The notes below the pieces were generated by a model that was not told the origin of the DNA, did no database searches, and worked only from the letters and a program-made list of their open reading frames with translations. Of a stretch of DNA of 64,000 nucleotides, positions 46,113 to 57,125 are shown piece after piece. A program made the translations under genes and the position numbers. Positions within the stretch are counted from its first letter, which is position 1. Each line of letters opens with the position of its first letter. Source of the DNA: Agapanthus africanus (taxonomy: Eukaryota; Streptophyta; Magnoliopsida; Asparagales; Amaryllidaceae); the NCBI GenBank assembly GCA_030015575.1, contig CM057339.1, positions 701,976,761 to 702,040,760 of the forward strand. The letters are read 5' to 3'.

Positions 46113-47504
46113 TTAACTGTGCAATTTGGTTTTCTTACTCTCACCATGGGAGGAGGAGTTTTTCGTTAGGGTATCAATAGAATACTTCATCTCGGCCGAC
46201 AATTGCATGGATTGTTTCATGAACATATCCAAAGTTTGTGCAAGTGAGTTGTCAGTACCGGCCACTTGTGGTGTAGAAATGTTGGCCGGATTTTGGAAAT
46301 CCTGTGACTGAAAGGGAGGCTGATTCTGTGGTTGTGGCTGCTGTGGAGGAGGTCTTTGATAATTGCTTTCTTGGTTTTGATTCCAAGCAAAGTTAGGATG
46401 ATTCCTCCATCCTTGATTGTACTTGGAAGAATAAGGGTCGTTTCTAGGTTGCTGCTGAAAAGCAGCATTAGTTTGCTCGTGACCTTGAAACGGTGCATTC
46501 ATAGGACATTCTTCTGTTAAGTGTGAAGGATCCGAACAGCAATCACAGACGGTCTTAGGAAGCGTGACCTGATTTAGGGAGAATGATGAGAATTTATTCT
46601 CAATAGCGTCGAGTTTCTTCTGTATCGCTGCCATTTCAGCTTTTACTGCGATAGAAATATCGAGCTGGTGAACACCTCCCCTAGATGAAGGTGGTCTTAC
46701 GCTTTCCCACTGCAAAGTGTGTTCAGCGAAGTCTTCCAGATACTTCCAAGCTTCACCGTCATCTTTAGACATGAAATTGCATTGACACATTGTTTCAAGC
46801 ATCTGCTTTGTCGCTGGATTAATGCCCTCATATATAATCCGACATAAATCCCATCTATTGATTCCATGATGAAGACATTGGACAAGCAGATCCTTGAAAC
46901 GTTCAAAGCACTTCCAAAATGGTTCATTGGGAAGCTGGGTGAACTGGTTGATCTCGCTTCTAACACGGGCAGTCTTATGGTTTAGGTAAAACTTCTTAAG
47001 AAATGCTATGACGAATTCATCCCAATTAGTGATAGAGTGTGCAGCAGTATTGTAAAGCCATTTTTCTGCCAAGTCGCACAGTGTGAATGGGAGAAGACGT
47101 AAGCGCATAGCATCTAAAGTCAATTGTGAAGTACCCATCATTGCGCATACGTTTTCGAATTTGGTAATGAAAACATATGCGTCTTCCGATTCAAGCCCGT
47201 GAAATTTGGGCAGCAGATTGATGTAGTGGGGTTTAATTTCGAAATTATCCCCGTTAGGTGGTGGAAGAGATAGACAAGTGGGAAGAAGACCACGGATAGG
47301 ATAGCATCTCTCTTGGAGAGAGATGCGCGGTGGATTCTGCGCACCTACGGGCGATGGCAGCATGGTGTTATAATCTGATGGAGTGCCGTCCATCTCGGTC
47401 GTGGTGTGTGGTGGGGGAAAAGAAGATGAAGAAGTACCAACTTCGGTGTCGATAGCAGGAACGTGGACAAGACGGGCACTAGGATCCCGTATCCAGCCGA
47501 GCAT
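46113..47504 (-). CDS. gag: E Gag, open over 463 codons
   Basis: Particle-forming nucleocapsid protein of an Athila-like retrotransposon. The N-terminal 60 residues are low complexity. Residues 88-270 form the Retrotrans_gag core: FEIKPHYINLLPKFHGLESEDAY is the start, then LRLLPFTLCDLAEKWL, WDEFVIAFLKKFY, and FERFKDLLVQCLHHG. A zinc knuckle CX2CX4HX4C uses C320, C323, H328 and C333 and should bind the element RNA. Residues 340-410 are Gln/Asn/Pro-rich. The first Met after the upstream leader is used. The ORF ends early through a frameshift near 46125: in the other frame the linker to the protease continues without a gap. In intact relatives Gag and Pol form one ORF. Confidence 0.88.
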   Translation of the reverse strand: MLGWIRDPSARLVHVPAIDTEVGTSSSSFPPPHTTTEMDGTPSDYNTMLPSPVGAQNPPRISLQERCYPIRGLLPTCLSLPPPNGDNFEIKPHYINLLPKFHGLESEDAYVFITKFENVCAMMGTSQLTLDAMRLRLLPFTLCDLAEKWLYNTAAHSITNWDEFVIAFLKKFYLNHKTARVRSEINQFTQLPNEPFWKCFERFKDLLVQCLHHGINRWDLCRIIYEGINPATKQMLETMCQCNFMSKDDGEAWKYLEDFAEHTLQWESVRPPSSRGGVHQLDISIAVKAEMAAIQKKLDAIENKFSSFSLNQVTLPKTVCDCCSDPSHLTEECPMNAPFQGHEQTNAAFQQQPRNDPYSSKYNQGWRNHPNFAWNQNQESNYQRPPPQQPQPQNQPPFQSQDFQNPANISTPQVAGTDNSLAQTLDMFMKQSMQLSAEMKYSIDTLTKNSSSHGESKKTKLHS

Positions 47505-48310
47505 GCACTAACCGGGTTTAGTGCAAGTGGCAGCGTGTGTGTGATTTAAAATTGGCTTGTTTTGAAAAAAGTGGGACTCAAGACAAATCACTCTAAAATG
47601 CACAAGCAACCCTAGAACTAAGGTCACCTAGGTCCAGTCTCTAGACCGCTCCTAGACTTCCAAAAGACAAGCCGCAGGATCAATCCTCTACCGTCTCTGT
47701 ACTACCCTTGTAGCCAGGTAAGTGCCAGGTAAGTGGGAAGGAACCACAGTAGTGGGCCTAATTAAAAACCACTAGCCTTTGACACACTTGCCTAGGCACT
47801 ACAAAAGTAATGCGGATAAACGATAGATTACCCACGACCTTCCTCTGTCCTTAATGAGCGCAACAGTCCTTAGAGTCTGGTCTAGATATTTTTTAAATTA
47901 TTGTAGGGTTGATACAGATGCTCGGTTTGTGATTTGTGGGGCTTAGGAAGGGTGATGAAATCCCCACCTAATCTTGATTTGGTCGTTGCCCCTTAAAGTC
48001 CGTATTAAAATATGAAAAACAAAACCAATCACAAAACTTTTGCAAAAAGATTTTTGAGCGGCGCTATTTTGCAAAGAATCCTGCAGAAAATTGATTTTAT
48101 TGGATTTTAGAGGAGAGAGAAAGAGTTAAGAAAGATACCAGAGAAGTGTGAAACCCTAGATCTCCTGTTTCCTCAAGTCCGTGACTCCAGATCTCCTTGC
48201 AAAAATTCACGCACAAATCGTTAAATATGCAATTTGTAGTTTTGTTTTAATAATGATATGAATCGTCTAAGAATTCAACACAAATAATAAGAATAAAAAA
48301 TTACGCACGT
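47505..48310 (-). other. E leader between PBS and gag
   Basis: About 0.8 kb without an ORF of note. Rich in A on the plus strand; no motif recognised. Confidence 0.6.
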
Positions 48311-48329
48311 ATCCCCGGCAACGGCGCCA
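48311..48329 (-). other. E primer binding site (tRNA-Asp)
   Basis: Minus strand TGGCGCCGTTGCCGGGGAT, two bases after the LTR end. This is the tRNA-Asp-type PBS usual for Athila. Confidence 0.93.
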
Positions 48330-48331
48330 TT

Positions 48332-49774
48332 TGATTGTTTCGAAAGAGTGTGTTTGTAGAATAACCACAATCAGAACGGTGTCACGCGTAGCTAGACCGA
48401 GGTGAGTACGGGTCGTCCTCAGGGAAATGTTGAATCTTTTAATCTTACTTTAGATGTGTTGAGAAAGAGAGGAGGGATAAAGAATTTTGTGGAATGGTTT
48501 CTAGATCTACGTTAAGCACTAATGCAAAAATATAGATCTAGATTATTTTAGAGATGTAGTTAATATAATAAGGGGGCTTGTAGGGTTCGTTAGGATTTAG
48601 TAGTTATGGACGATTAATTAAAAATTACACTTTTATCCTTTAATAGATTTAAAACTAGAACGACGGTGATGCGTGTAGATTAGGATTTCTGGAGGCAAAA
48701 GGAATCTCACTCTTAACCCTTATCTCGACATGGAACTCCGTTCATATCTAGCCTTTACCAAAATAATCATTAATCTAATCTCTAATCGCGGTCGGAACTA
48801 ACAAAGAATTGTTAGCGCGCCCGATTAGGATGTTAATGATTCTTTTGATAAAGTTCATAAACTTTATAGGACTTAAAAAGGGTTTAGAGATGTTCATCAT
48901 CTATTAGCCTACCCTAATCCTACGAACCCTAACAAGCGGAGAATTACTCGCGCATGTTGGGAGAAGAAGAGATGGAGAGAAAATGCATAATTAAACTACG
49001 AAGAAATAGAATAAGAAAAATAGCTACCTTTATTAATCAACAATATTCATTACACTTTGATTCCTTAGAAAATGATTATAAAGACTAGTTTGCTTCTCGA
49101 TCTCTTCCAAGGAGGTAGATGAACAGTTGATGATCAGTCTGGATGCGTGAGCCGTCTTGGACTTCGTGATCTCGTCGACTTGATGATTTTCCAAGAGGCT
49201 CTCGGTCCCTATTTATAGTCCAAAGCCAGAAACCTTTACTTCCAAATTAGGGAACTAACTGTAGAGAATCTTCCACAAAATTTTCATCAATCAAATCTTT
49301 AACGATGCCGCGGATCCGCGGCCCAAGGGGGGTATGGCCGCGGATCCGCGGCCATTACATCTCATCCCTTCATCAATTTTCTCAGGCTCTGTACTCGTGA
49401 CATTTGGCGATCCTTGGAACCTTTGTATCATGGAAATCTTCTCTTTTCTTCTGCCAGAATTGATTTCTTCATTTTTATTTCTTAATTAGGCAGGTTTTCT
49501 TTAACAACTTGATTTCCTTGATTTTAGACCTGAAAATTCTGCACAATAACTTAACAAATAATATTTAGTAGACTTTGTTCTACTAGGATTTGGTCAATGA
49601 TATTATTTGCATACATTTTCCTATTAAAAGCTAATTATAATATATCAACATATGGAAAATAGTATTTTTACATATAAACCCTCATATGTATGATATATTA
49701 TAATAAAGACCTTTTTTAATATAGAAATAGTAGGAAAAATGTAATAACAAATGTGCAGTTTTATCAACTGAACA
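48332..49774 (-). repeat. E 5' LTR (1443 bp)
   Basis: Near-identical to 41715-43145. Contains the GC-rich hairpin at 49307-49353, where both arms read GGCCGCGGATCCGCGGCC or nearly so. Confidence 0.93.
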
Positions 49775-50360
49775 CACGTCTCCTTTGAGCGTGCTAGGGT
49801 AGTAATCTAAGCACAGTGAAAACTCACACGAGACAAATGACGATCTCAGGTCGACAAACTAACATGTACACATGTCACCAGGAAACTGCTATCTGACGAT
49901 ATGTATAATACCAACTAGCATGTTCCCAGCGAGTCATGTCCGGTGTACTCATAACCTAATGAGCACCTGCATACATCTTAGGTGATCCAACTGACACAAG
50001 TGGCTTGTGAGACCGGCCACCGCCCCTCGTCGGGGTCTCGACTGTATACACTAGTCTACTCTAGAGTATTGATGCCCTGTCTCGAAACTCCCACGACTAG
50101 GGACACTTTAAGGATGTGCTTATAGACCCCAGCTCCCACGTATATGATCACCATCATACTGCTGGCTGTCAAGCAGAATCCTATGGGCTCTATCATCATG
50201 CAATAGTGAACTAAAGAATATATACTATGATAAAGACAAATCAGATAGCATACTATCATCTCGAGTAAGACTGTCATATCGGTATAGGTCCTCCCTCAAT
50301 CATTGCAATCACGTGCCTGCGATCCAATAATTGACTTTGAGGGCACCATATCCAACACTC

Positions 50361-52705
50361 CTGGGCACGGACTGGTTAGCTATGTGCTATGAGTTTGTGG
50401 ACTGCCACGAGAAAACAGTCAGGTTTTGTTTTCCCGGCGAGTCAGTTCTTGTTGTGCAGGGAGAAAGTGGTGCCGCCTCTCACAGCTTGAATTCAGCCTT
50501 TTTCGCTAGTCGGCTTTTGAGGAGAGGATATCGAGGATTCTTGGCTTTCGTTCGTGATACCGAAGCCACAATGGGTTTGTTGGACCGGGTTCCTATCGTG
50601 CAGAGTTTTCCGACATTGTTCCAGATGAGCCGGCGGAGGTTAGGGAGCTTAAGGATCAGCTGCAGAGTTGCTTGTAGGGAGGACTTGTGCATCTAAGTGT
50701 TTCGCTTTGGGGAGTTCCTTTTCTTTAGACTGTGGCATGCGTGTGGAGTTTTCAGCGGTTGAAGACTCGGTTGACAACTGCACCGGTTCTTTCTTTGTTT
50801 TCTGGATCGGGTGACTTTGTTGTTTAACTGTGATGTTTCGCGAGTGGGGCTCGATTTTGCATTGATGTGGCATTATAGAGCTATCGCTTTTGCTTCCCGA
50901 CAGTTGGAGGAAGTACGAGCAAGATATCCCACTCATGATCTGGAGATGGCCGCGGTGGTCGTGCGTTGAAGATTTGGAGACACTACTTGTGTGGAGAGTC
51001 GTGTCAGATTTTCATAGACCACCAGAGCTTAATGTATATCTTCTAGCAGCGGGTTTTGATTATTGAGACAATGCCGTTAGATGGAGCTTGTTAAGGATTG
51101 TGTTTGTGAGATCCTCGTTACCCGTGGCTAGGCAATTGTGGTAGCTGATGCTGGAGTCGTAGGTCCGGGGTTAGCTTGTTCCAGTTGTGTGTAATTCTGA
51201 GACTGTCTTCTGCAGATTTACAGTTCTTGTGCGATCGTTGAGTATAGCTTAAGTTCGCCTCTACTGAGGGGACAGCTTGCTCATGTCCGCGCCCGTCCAT
51301 TTTTTCCTTAATCATTTTCGCAAGGCACCACCCGCCGATACTCGTTTGTCTGAGATTCTTGAGCATACTCGGCTGGGTAAAGTTTCGGAGTCCTTGATTT
51401 GTGACCAGGGTGTGCTACGTTTAGGGACGCGTTTGTGTGTACCTGATACTGTTGGGTAGAAATGCGAAATCCTAAAGCAGGCACATCAGTCAGATTTCTA
51501 TGTTCATTCAAGTTCCATCAATTTGTAGCGTGACTTGTGAGATAGTTACGGGTGGACAGGAATGAAGAATGAAGTTTCGGATTTCGTTCCGAGGTGTCTG
51601 TCTTGTTGTGAGCTACGATTGAGCATTTGAGACCGGCTGGAGAGTTGCAACCTTTAACCGTTCCGGAGTGGGAATGGGAGCAGATCTCCATGATTTTCGT
51701 TGTGGTGTCTACCCATTTCTAGGCAGGGTGTGACTCCATTTGGGTGTTTGTTGTCTGGTTATGCTCAGTTTGCTCAGTTGTTCTTCGTTAAGTTTGTGCG
51801 TTGCACGGAATTCCTTCATGTGTTGTATCCAATAGAGGCACCCTGTTCGCTTGCCGTCTTTGGCAGAAGCTTCAGGAAGCCTTGGGTATTGGTAGAGATT
51901 TAGCTCCGCTTTTCCCATCCGCAGGACGATGGTTTGTGAGAGCGGGCTATACAGACTCTGGAGGATATGCTTGTGCGTGTGTACTAATTATTGTTGGTAG
52001 TTGGGATCGTCACTTGCCATTGTTTGGGTTCTCCTTCGATAGCTGTTATCAGGAGACATTCCAATTGGCAACCTTTAGGCCTTGTTTGGTAGGTGGTGTC
52101 GATCGCCAGTCTATTTTTATGACTCTACTAGAGTAGAATTTTTGGACCCCAGCTAGTGGAGAGGCTTCGGAGATGATCCAGTTGATTCAGGTCAGGATGA
52201 GAGCAGCCCAGTGCAGACAGAGGTCTTATGCCGACCGTGGTGGTCGCAGACTTGAGTTCGCAGTGGGAGATCATGTATTCCTACGGATTTTCCGATGAAT
52301 GACGTGTTGAGTTTTGGGAAGCTTATCCCGGAATTGTAGGTCCTTTTAAGATCCTTAAAGCGGGTTAGTTCCGTTGCCTATAATTTAGCGCTTCCGCCCA
52401 GATTATTGAGTATTCATCCCGTTTTCCTTGTGTTGATACTTCCCAAATACCTTCATGACCTTTCTCACATGATTCAGCATCAGACCATTTATCTTGGACG
52501 CGATCTTTTCGTTCACCGGCAGCCAATTGTGTTAATGGTTCGGCAGGTGGAGAAACTTCGGTCAAAAGGTCTTGCCATCTGTGGAGGGTTTTCTTGGGCG
52601 TAGCCGTATAGTGAGGTGATCACTTGGGAGGCTGCGAGTGAGATTTGGGAGTTTTGTACTCATCTCTTTGAAGGTAAGCTTAGTGAGAATTTTAATTCGG
52701 GGACA
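50361..52705 (+). pseudogene. pol: C-plus pol: protease tail, RT start, RNase H, integrase, chromodomain
   Basis: In order: the protease-RT linker (DWLAMCYEFVDCHEKTV, then ASRLLRRGYRGFLAFV) at 50370-50560. Then the first RT residues (SVSLWGVPFLF) at about 50690-50725. Then RNase H ([19 protein letters not shown]) at about 50885-51000. Then the pre-integrase/zinc region (GTRLCVPD, about 51424-51450), the integrase with GSWDRHLPLFGFSFDSCYQ near 52000-52050 in a changed frame, and a C-terminal chromodomain-like segment (VRQVEKLRSKG, then a THLFEGK tail) at about 52540-52680. Chromodomains direct integration to heterochromatin in this clade. The RT core is absent and there are many stops. Confidence 0.85.
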
Positions 52706-55345
52706 AATTTTTATAAGGGGTGGAGTTTGTAACACCTTAGATTTAGATTAGTATTAGTTTAGGAGATAATGCGGGTTTTTGGTAAAAAGTTTACCAATTT
52801 GGGTTTCTCACATTTTATAACATTTAATTAATAATTTATTTTTATTTGTTATGGCATGCACACACATGTGCATGTTTATGTGAGTGTGTTTGTGTAATCT
52901 AGTTTAGCAACCATGACAACTTAACCCTAATCCTAATCATTTGCTTTAATCCAATCCTTGTTTAAACCTTAACCCTAAAACATCTAGATATTTGTGGTGA
53001 GAGAGTGTAGATATTTGTCTTGGGTTTTTGTTTGGAGAGGAGGTGGCATGGTGAGCATATGCTTGCATTAATTGAATGGCGCACTCACTCTTGCACTCAC
53101 CTCTCTCTTTCTCTTTCTCTTTTCCTTTTCTCATTCTCTCACACTTATTCCCTTCTCATTATTTCTCATCCCCTTCTTTTCTCAACTGAACACTCATCAC
53201 CTCACCACTAAACCTTCACTAATCCTTCACAAAACTTCACTAAATCTCACCAAAATCACTTCTTTTGCCTAATTTTGCCTCTTGGATGCCTTGGAGCTTG
53301 GAAAGCTAGGATCTTTGAGTTCTTGTGGATAGGTATAGATCTCTATCTGTTCTTTATGCTGTTTTAGTGTTGTGTAGCCTTTTCGTTTTAGTTTTGATTG
53401 TTTAAAGTTAAGTTTCGTGCAAATATCGTATTTTTAGTGTCGTTTGTGATATCTGTGATCTGCTGTGACCTCAAGAGTATACTAGAAAATTTAGCAGAGT
53501 AGTTGTGTTGTACCTGAGACCATAGGACATCACCTGGAGCACGAACCCCTCTTGCTAGGACTCGGCCGGCGACGAGAAGGACAATTTCGGCGACGTCGGA
53601 TTTTTGAGGGAGTTTGGGTGTGGGTTTTTGTGGGTAGGTGTCTGCAGTGGTTTAAGTATGTTTAGTCTTGTTTGATTTTTGGGTTTTCTCTGTATACAAA
53701 ATCTGGGATCACATAGATAGTTTCTTGTATTACGATTACGTGTGTTACGTTATACGACACGGTTCGTGCACTTTGTGTGGTTTTACTCTTGGGTTGGTTT
53801 CGTAGTGTCGCTATGCACGTTAGCCACAATACGGACACTTGAGAGTATGTTTTGAGTTGTCGCGTCGGTCAAACGTAGTTTGTACATGTTTTGGGTCGAT
53901 TGCTAATATATACTTGCTTTGTTGTTTTGTGATTTTATGATCGCAGGCAGGACTTCGGACGCTGCGAAGAAGGGGAAACAGGTGGTTGGCTTTACTTAGC
54001 CAGGAGCGTTGATGAGTAGATTTAACATCTACAGAGGAATCGCCCGCATGGCGTTATGCGTCTGGGCTAAAGATGATATGATATTAGTCGTATATTCTAT
54101 TGCATATATAGAGTTTGCGCATACACCTCATTGCATAATTACTTGTTGTGCTTGGACTTGTACCCTTTGTACACTGCATTATTATTGACGGTTCATGTTG
54201 CACGAGCACTGATTGTATGCCACTCACATCGTCAGCAATTGCCATGACACGCACAACACACATACATATATGATATTGTTTGGTTAGGGACATTGAGACA
54301 TTAATTCAGATTCCTTTATGCATATGACATATAGCATACCTGTATACCTACATGCTTACACATATGCCTTGACATGCTTACATGCTAGTTACCCATATAC
54401 CTATATGATATTGTACCATTAATGATAGGTATATACACATATGAGATATAGCTACATGTACATTTTGCATACATACTTACACTTATACCTGGAGGGTATT
54501 ACATCATTACTGATAAGTATATACATGTTTACACAGATATCTGGCTATAGCTACATGTTCACCTTTACTTGATATTATATGGACTTGGAGAAATTTAGAA
54601 CCGCATGATATATATTAACTTGTTGTAGTTAAATAGCGGCTTTTCCTTTATATGCTCACATTAAAGTTTTATGCTGCATATATTATATTCATGGATTTTC
54701 GCATTGAGATATGGATTTTTCATGATATTTACTGGATTTGAGGACCGTGGTAGTTTCATGAAATTATGCATTATTTGAAAAACCCGATTTCTCTTGATAT
54801 GATATTTCAGTAGCCACCATGAGATTTATCGGTTCTGATATATATACCCCATGTGAGGAGGCGTCGTGGGCCGTGTGCGGGTACATGGTGGGGCCCGGAG
54901 GTACCCGGGGCAAGAAAGGTATTTCGATGGACCACGCCGATGAGCCTGACAGGGGAACCATACCTACCGGTGACAGTACATATGACTCGGCGGTTATCGT
55001 GGGGATACCGACAAGAGTCATGTACGTATGGATACGTCGAAAGGTGAGGGTCGAAGCTGGGCACTCGGGTTTTCGAGATAGCATATGATACGTACCTATC
55101 AGGGGCCAGTCGTGGTGACAGCACCTGATAGCTCGGAATTTATGTGTCGATGCTTGACACTTAGTTTCATGATATTTTTACTCCTAAATATATATAACAG
55201 TGGAATGGAACGTTGTTATATCTGTGTGTGTGTGTGGAATGGGACGCTAATATATATGTATACATATCTAATTTATATACATCATCACAATGATTCATGC
55301 AAACATACTTATTCATTACATGAGACTTGCTCGATATTTGATACA

Positions 55346-55475
55346 GGATATATGAGATTTACTTGATATTGGATACAGGATATATGAGATTTACTTGATA
55401 CTGGATAAGGATATATGAGATTTACTTGATATTGGACACTAAGGATATATGAGACTTACAGGATATGAGAGCCAA
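55346..55475. repeat. Tandem ~32-bp units in C-plus LTR
   Basis: GGATATATGAGATTTACTTG-type units start at 55346, 55378, 55409 and 55443 (periods 32, 31, 34). Confidence 0.9.
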
Positions 55476-55603
55476 TTTGGGGGCTGATTTGTGGAAATTT
55501 GGGATTTAGATTGTCTTGATGGACTTTGGTCCTACTACGAGGTCAGGATTCCGTGAGGATGACATGTTTTATCCCATACTCCGCATTTATTGTATATGCA
55601 CTA

Positions 55604-55805
55604 CTTCATGTATTAGTAGTACCTAATAAAGTACCTTTCATGACTGTTGCATTTACATACGTTTATTTTCTATGCACTGCTTCATGTATTAGTGGTACCT
55701 GATAGAGTACCTTTCATGGCTGTTGCATTTACATACTTTTATTTTATATGAATTGCTTCATGTATTAGTAGTACCTGATAGAGTACATTTCATGACTGTT
55801 GCATA
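55604..55805. repeat. Three 76-bp tandem units in C-plus LTR
   Basis: Units starting CTTCATGTATTAGTRGTACC at 55604, 55680 and 55756; the third is cut after about 50 bases. Confidence 0.92.
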
Positions 55806-56530
55806 CATTTTGCCATTTATTGCTATTAGCTTGCATATTTAGATTCGCGTTGTACGTGCATACTTGCGATTACCTGCATATGTTATTTACTATTCACGAG
55901 TTGGCAACTCACCCCTGTTGTGCCACAGTGTTTTGCAGATTGTTCCTCAGAGTAGTCGAGGCTGAGTTTTCACCTATCATATCATCTTTTGCAGCGGATA
56001 CCGCTACGGCTGACTGTGTACAGTTTTGCTACAGGTGGGTTTTGCGGTTATCCGATATTGCTCTTTGTATATTCGTTGTACCTTGTACTCTCCATCTACC
56101 ATTATCTTGTATTGACTTAGAGACTTAATGTGAGGACGATATTGTATATTATTTTGTGACTTGGAGGTCTTTTATGCAGTTTTATTTATATCGTCTTTTA
56201 TTTCTTCGCTACGGCGTCGTATATCTGTTGTGGTGGTTGTTTTCCGCCTTTAGGCGTGTATTTGCTCCCGTTGGGGATGCTTTACTTATATATTTATGCT
56301 GTACCCTTTTTGGGGCTAGGTTTTACAAAGGAGGTGCTGCCAAAATTTTAAAGGAAATAAGTTGGATTTTTAAGAATTTGGTTTGAGATTTCAAAAGTTT
56401 TAAAATTGCTATTATCACTTACTACTTTTGATGGTTTAGATTGCCGGGTTTTCGGCTTACTTAAATTGCGTTACGCCTGTAAACGTTGGGTAGTTTAAGG
56501 GCCGTCACGTGCCAATTTCGGGTCATGACA

Positions 56531-57125
56531 GCGAGAGTCCGGGAGACCACTACTTGGAGCGAAGGGATTACTACACGGAGCTTTTGAAGTGAAGGACCGG
56601 TTTACAAAAGTTGTATTTCTTATTCATTTAGTGTAATGTTTGATTACATGCCAACTTACCCCAATTCCTCTAGTTAGATTCTTGGTTTGGGTTACTTAGC
56701 ATACTAAATTTTTTAAATTGGCATGGTTGATGCCTTCCGAAACCCAGTAGTCGTGCTAGTTAACCCTACACTATATACTACCTGCCGCTATAGAGGGCTA
56801 TGACGCAATATTATTTTATCGTGGCGATTTTAATCGACGGTCCCCCATCACCTGGGAAGCACATCGACGTGTACCTTTAACCCTTGATCGATGAGTTAAA
56901 ATCACTGTGGGAACCTGGCATGAGAAGCTATAATGCACATGGTAAACAATTTTTTCAGATGTGTGTTGCTTTGTTGTAGATAATTAATGATTTTTCTGCC
57001 TATGGCATGCTGTCGGGATAGACAACTCAAGGTAACCTACGTGCCCTTGTTATCATATTCATACGAGCCACGTACGCTTGAAGTTTAGCAAGAAAGAGGC
57101 GTATATGATAAGAGTCCCTAGCTAG
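56531..57125. other. Unassigned spacer
   Basis: About 0.6 kb between C-plus and A5. No ORF, repeat or element terminus recognised. It may be old element sequence or the original host flank. Confidence 0.5.

Larger units (their letters stand above)
41715..49774 (-). mobile_element. E: non-autonomous Athila-like gypsy element (gag-protease only)
   Basis: Two LTRs (41715-43145, 1431 bp; 48332-49774, 1443 bp), a tRNA-Asp PBS, gag, protease and a polypurine tract, all on the minus strand, with a 5-bp target duplication. The internal region is 5.2 kb and contains no RT, RNase H or integrase. After the protease it passes into about 1.4 kb of A-T-rich sequence with several AAGTTTGGGGG tracts. The LTRs are very similar by eye, so the insertion is among the younger ones here. 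Confidence 0.92.
41173..50357 (-). repeat. A4: inverted A-type LTR fragment, split by E
   Basis: On the minus strand the LTR start (TGTTGGATATGG) is at 50357. It runs to 49775, jumps over element E and continues at 41714 to 41173, where it is cut. About 1.1 kb of a ~2.1 kb LTR remains. Sequence near 41185-41225 resembles A5 more than A1-A3. No internal sequence of A4 is present. To its right lies C-plus pol. Confidence 0.85.
50358..56530 (+). mobile_element. C-plus: Tekay/Del-type chromovirus remnant
   Basis: A decayed pol is followed by the polypurine stretch GGGGTGGAGTT and an LTR starting TGTAACACC, the usual Tekay/Del LTR start. The 5' LTR, gag and most of the protease are missing, cut off by the inverted LTR A4 at 50357. 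Confidence 0.85.
52728..56530 (+). repeat. C-plus 3' LTR (3803 bp)
   Basis: Starts TGTAACACCTTAG after a purine-rich tract and ends GGGTCATGACA. Holds a CT-rich stretch (53090-53140), four ~32-bp tandem units (55346-55475) and three 76-bp tandem units (55604-55805). Several short ORFs inside (for example 54819-55088) have no protein similarity I recognise and are not called. Confidence 0.8.

Noticed and set aside
53090..53270. Possible host gene exon in the CT-rich part of C-plus (ORFs at 53020-53272)
   Set aside because: It lies inside a defined LTR, is low complexity, and has a diverged inverted counterpart in C-minus.
18476..56530. A large palindrome centred on 41172 (C-minus, A3, A4, C-plus)
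   Set aside because: The arms do not match in order or content: A3 is full length while A4 is an LTR fragment, and C-minus and C-plus are diverged. Only the local inverted junction is supported.
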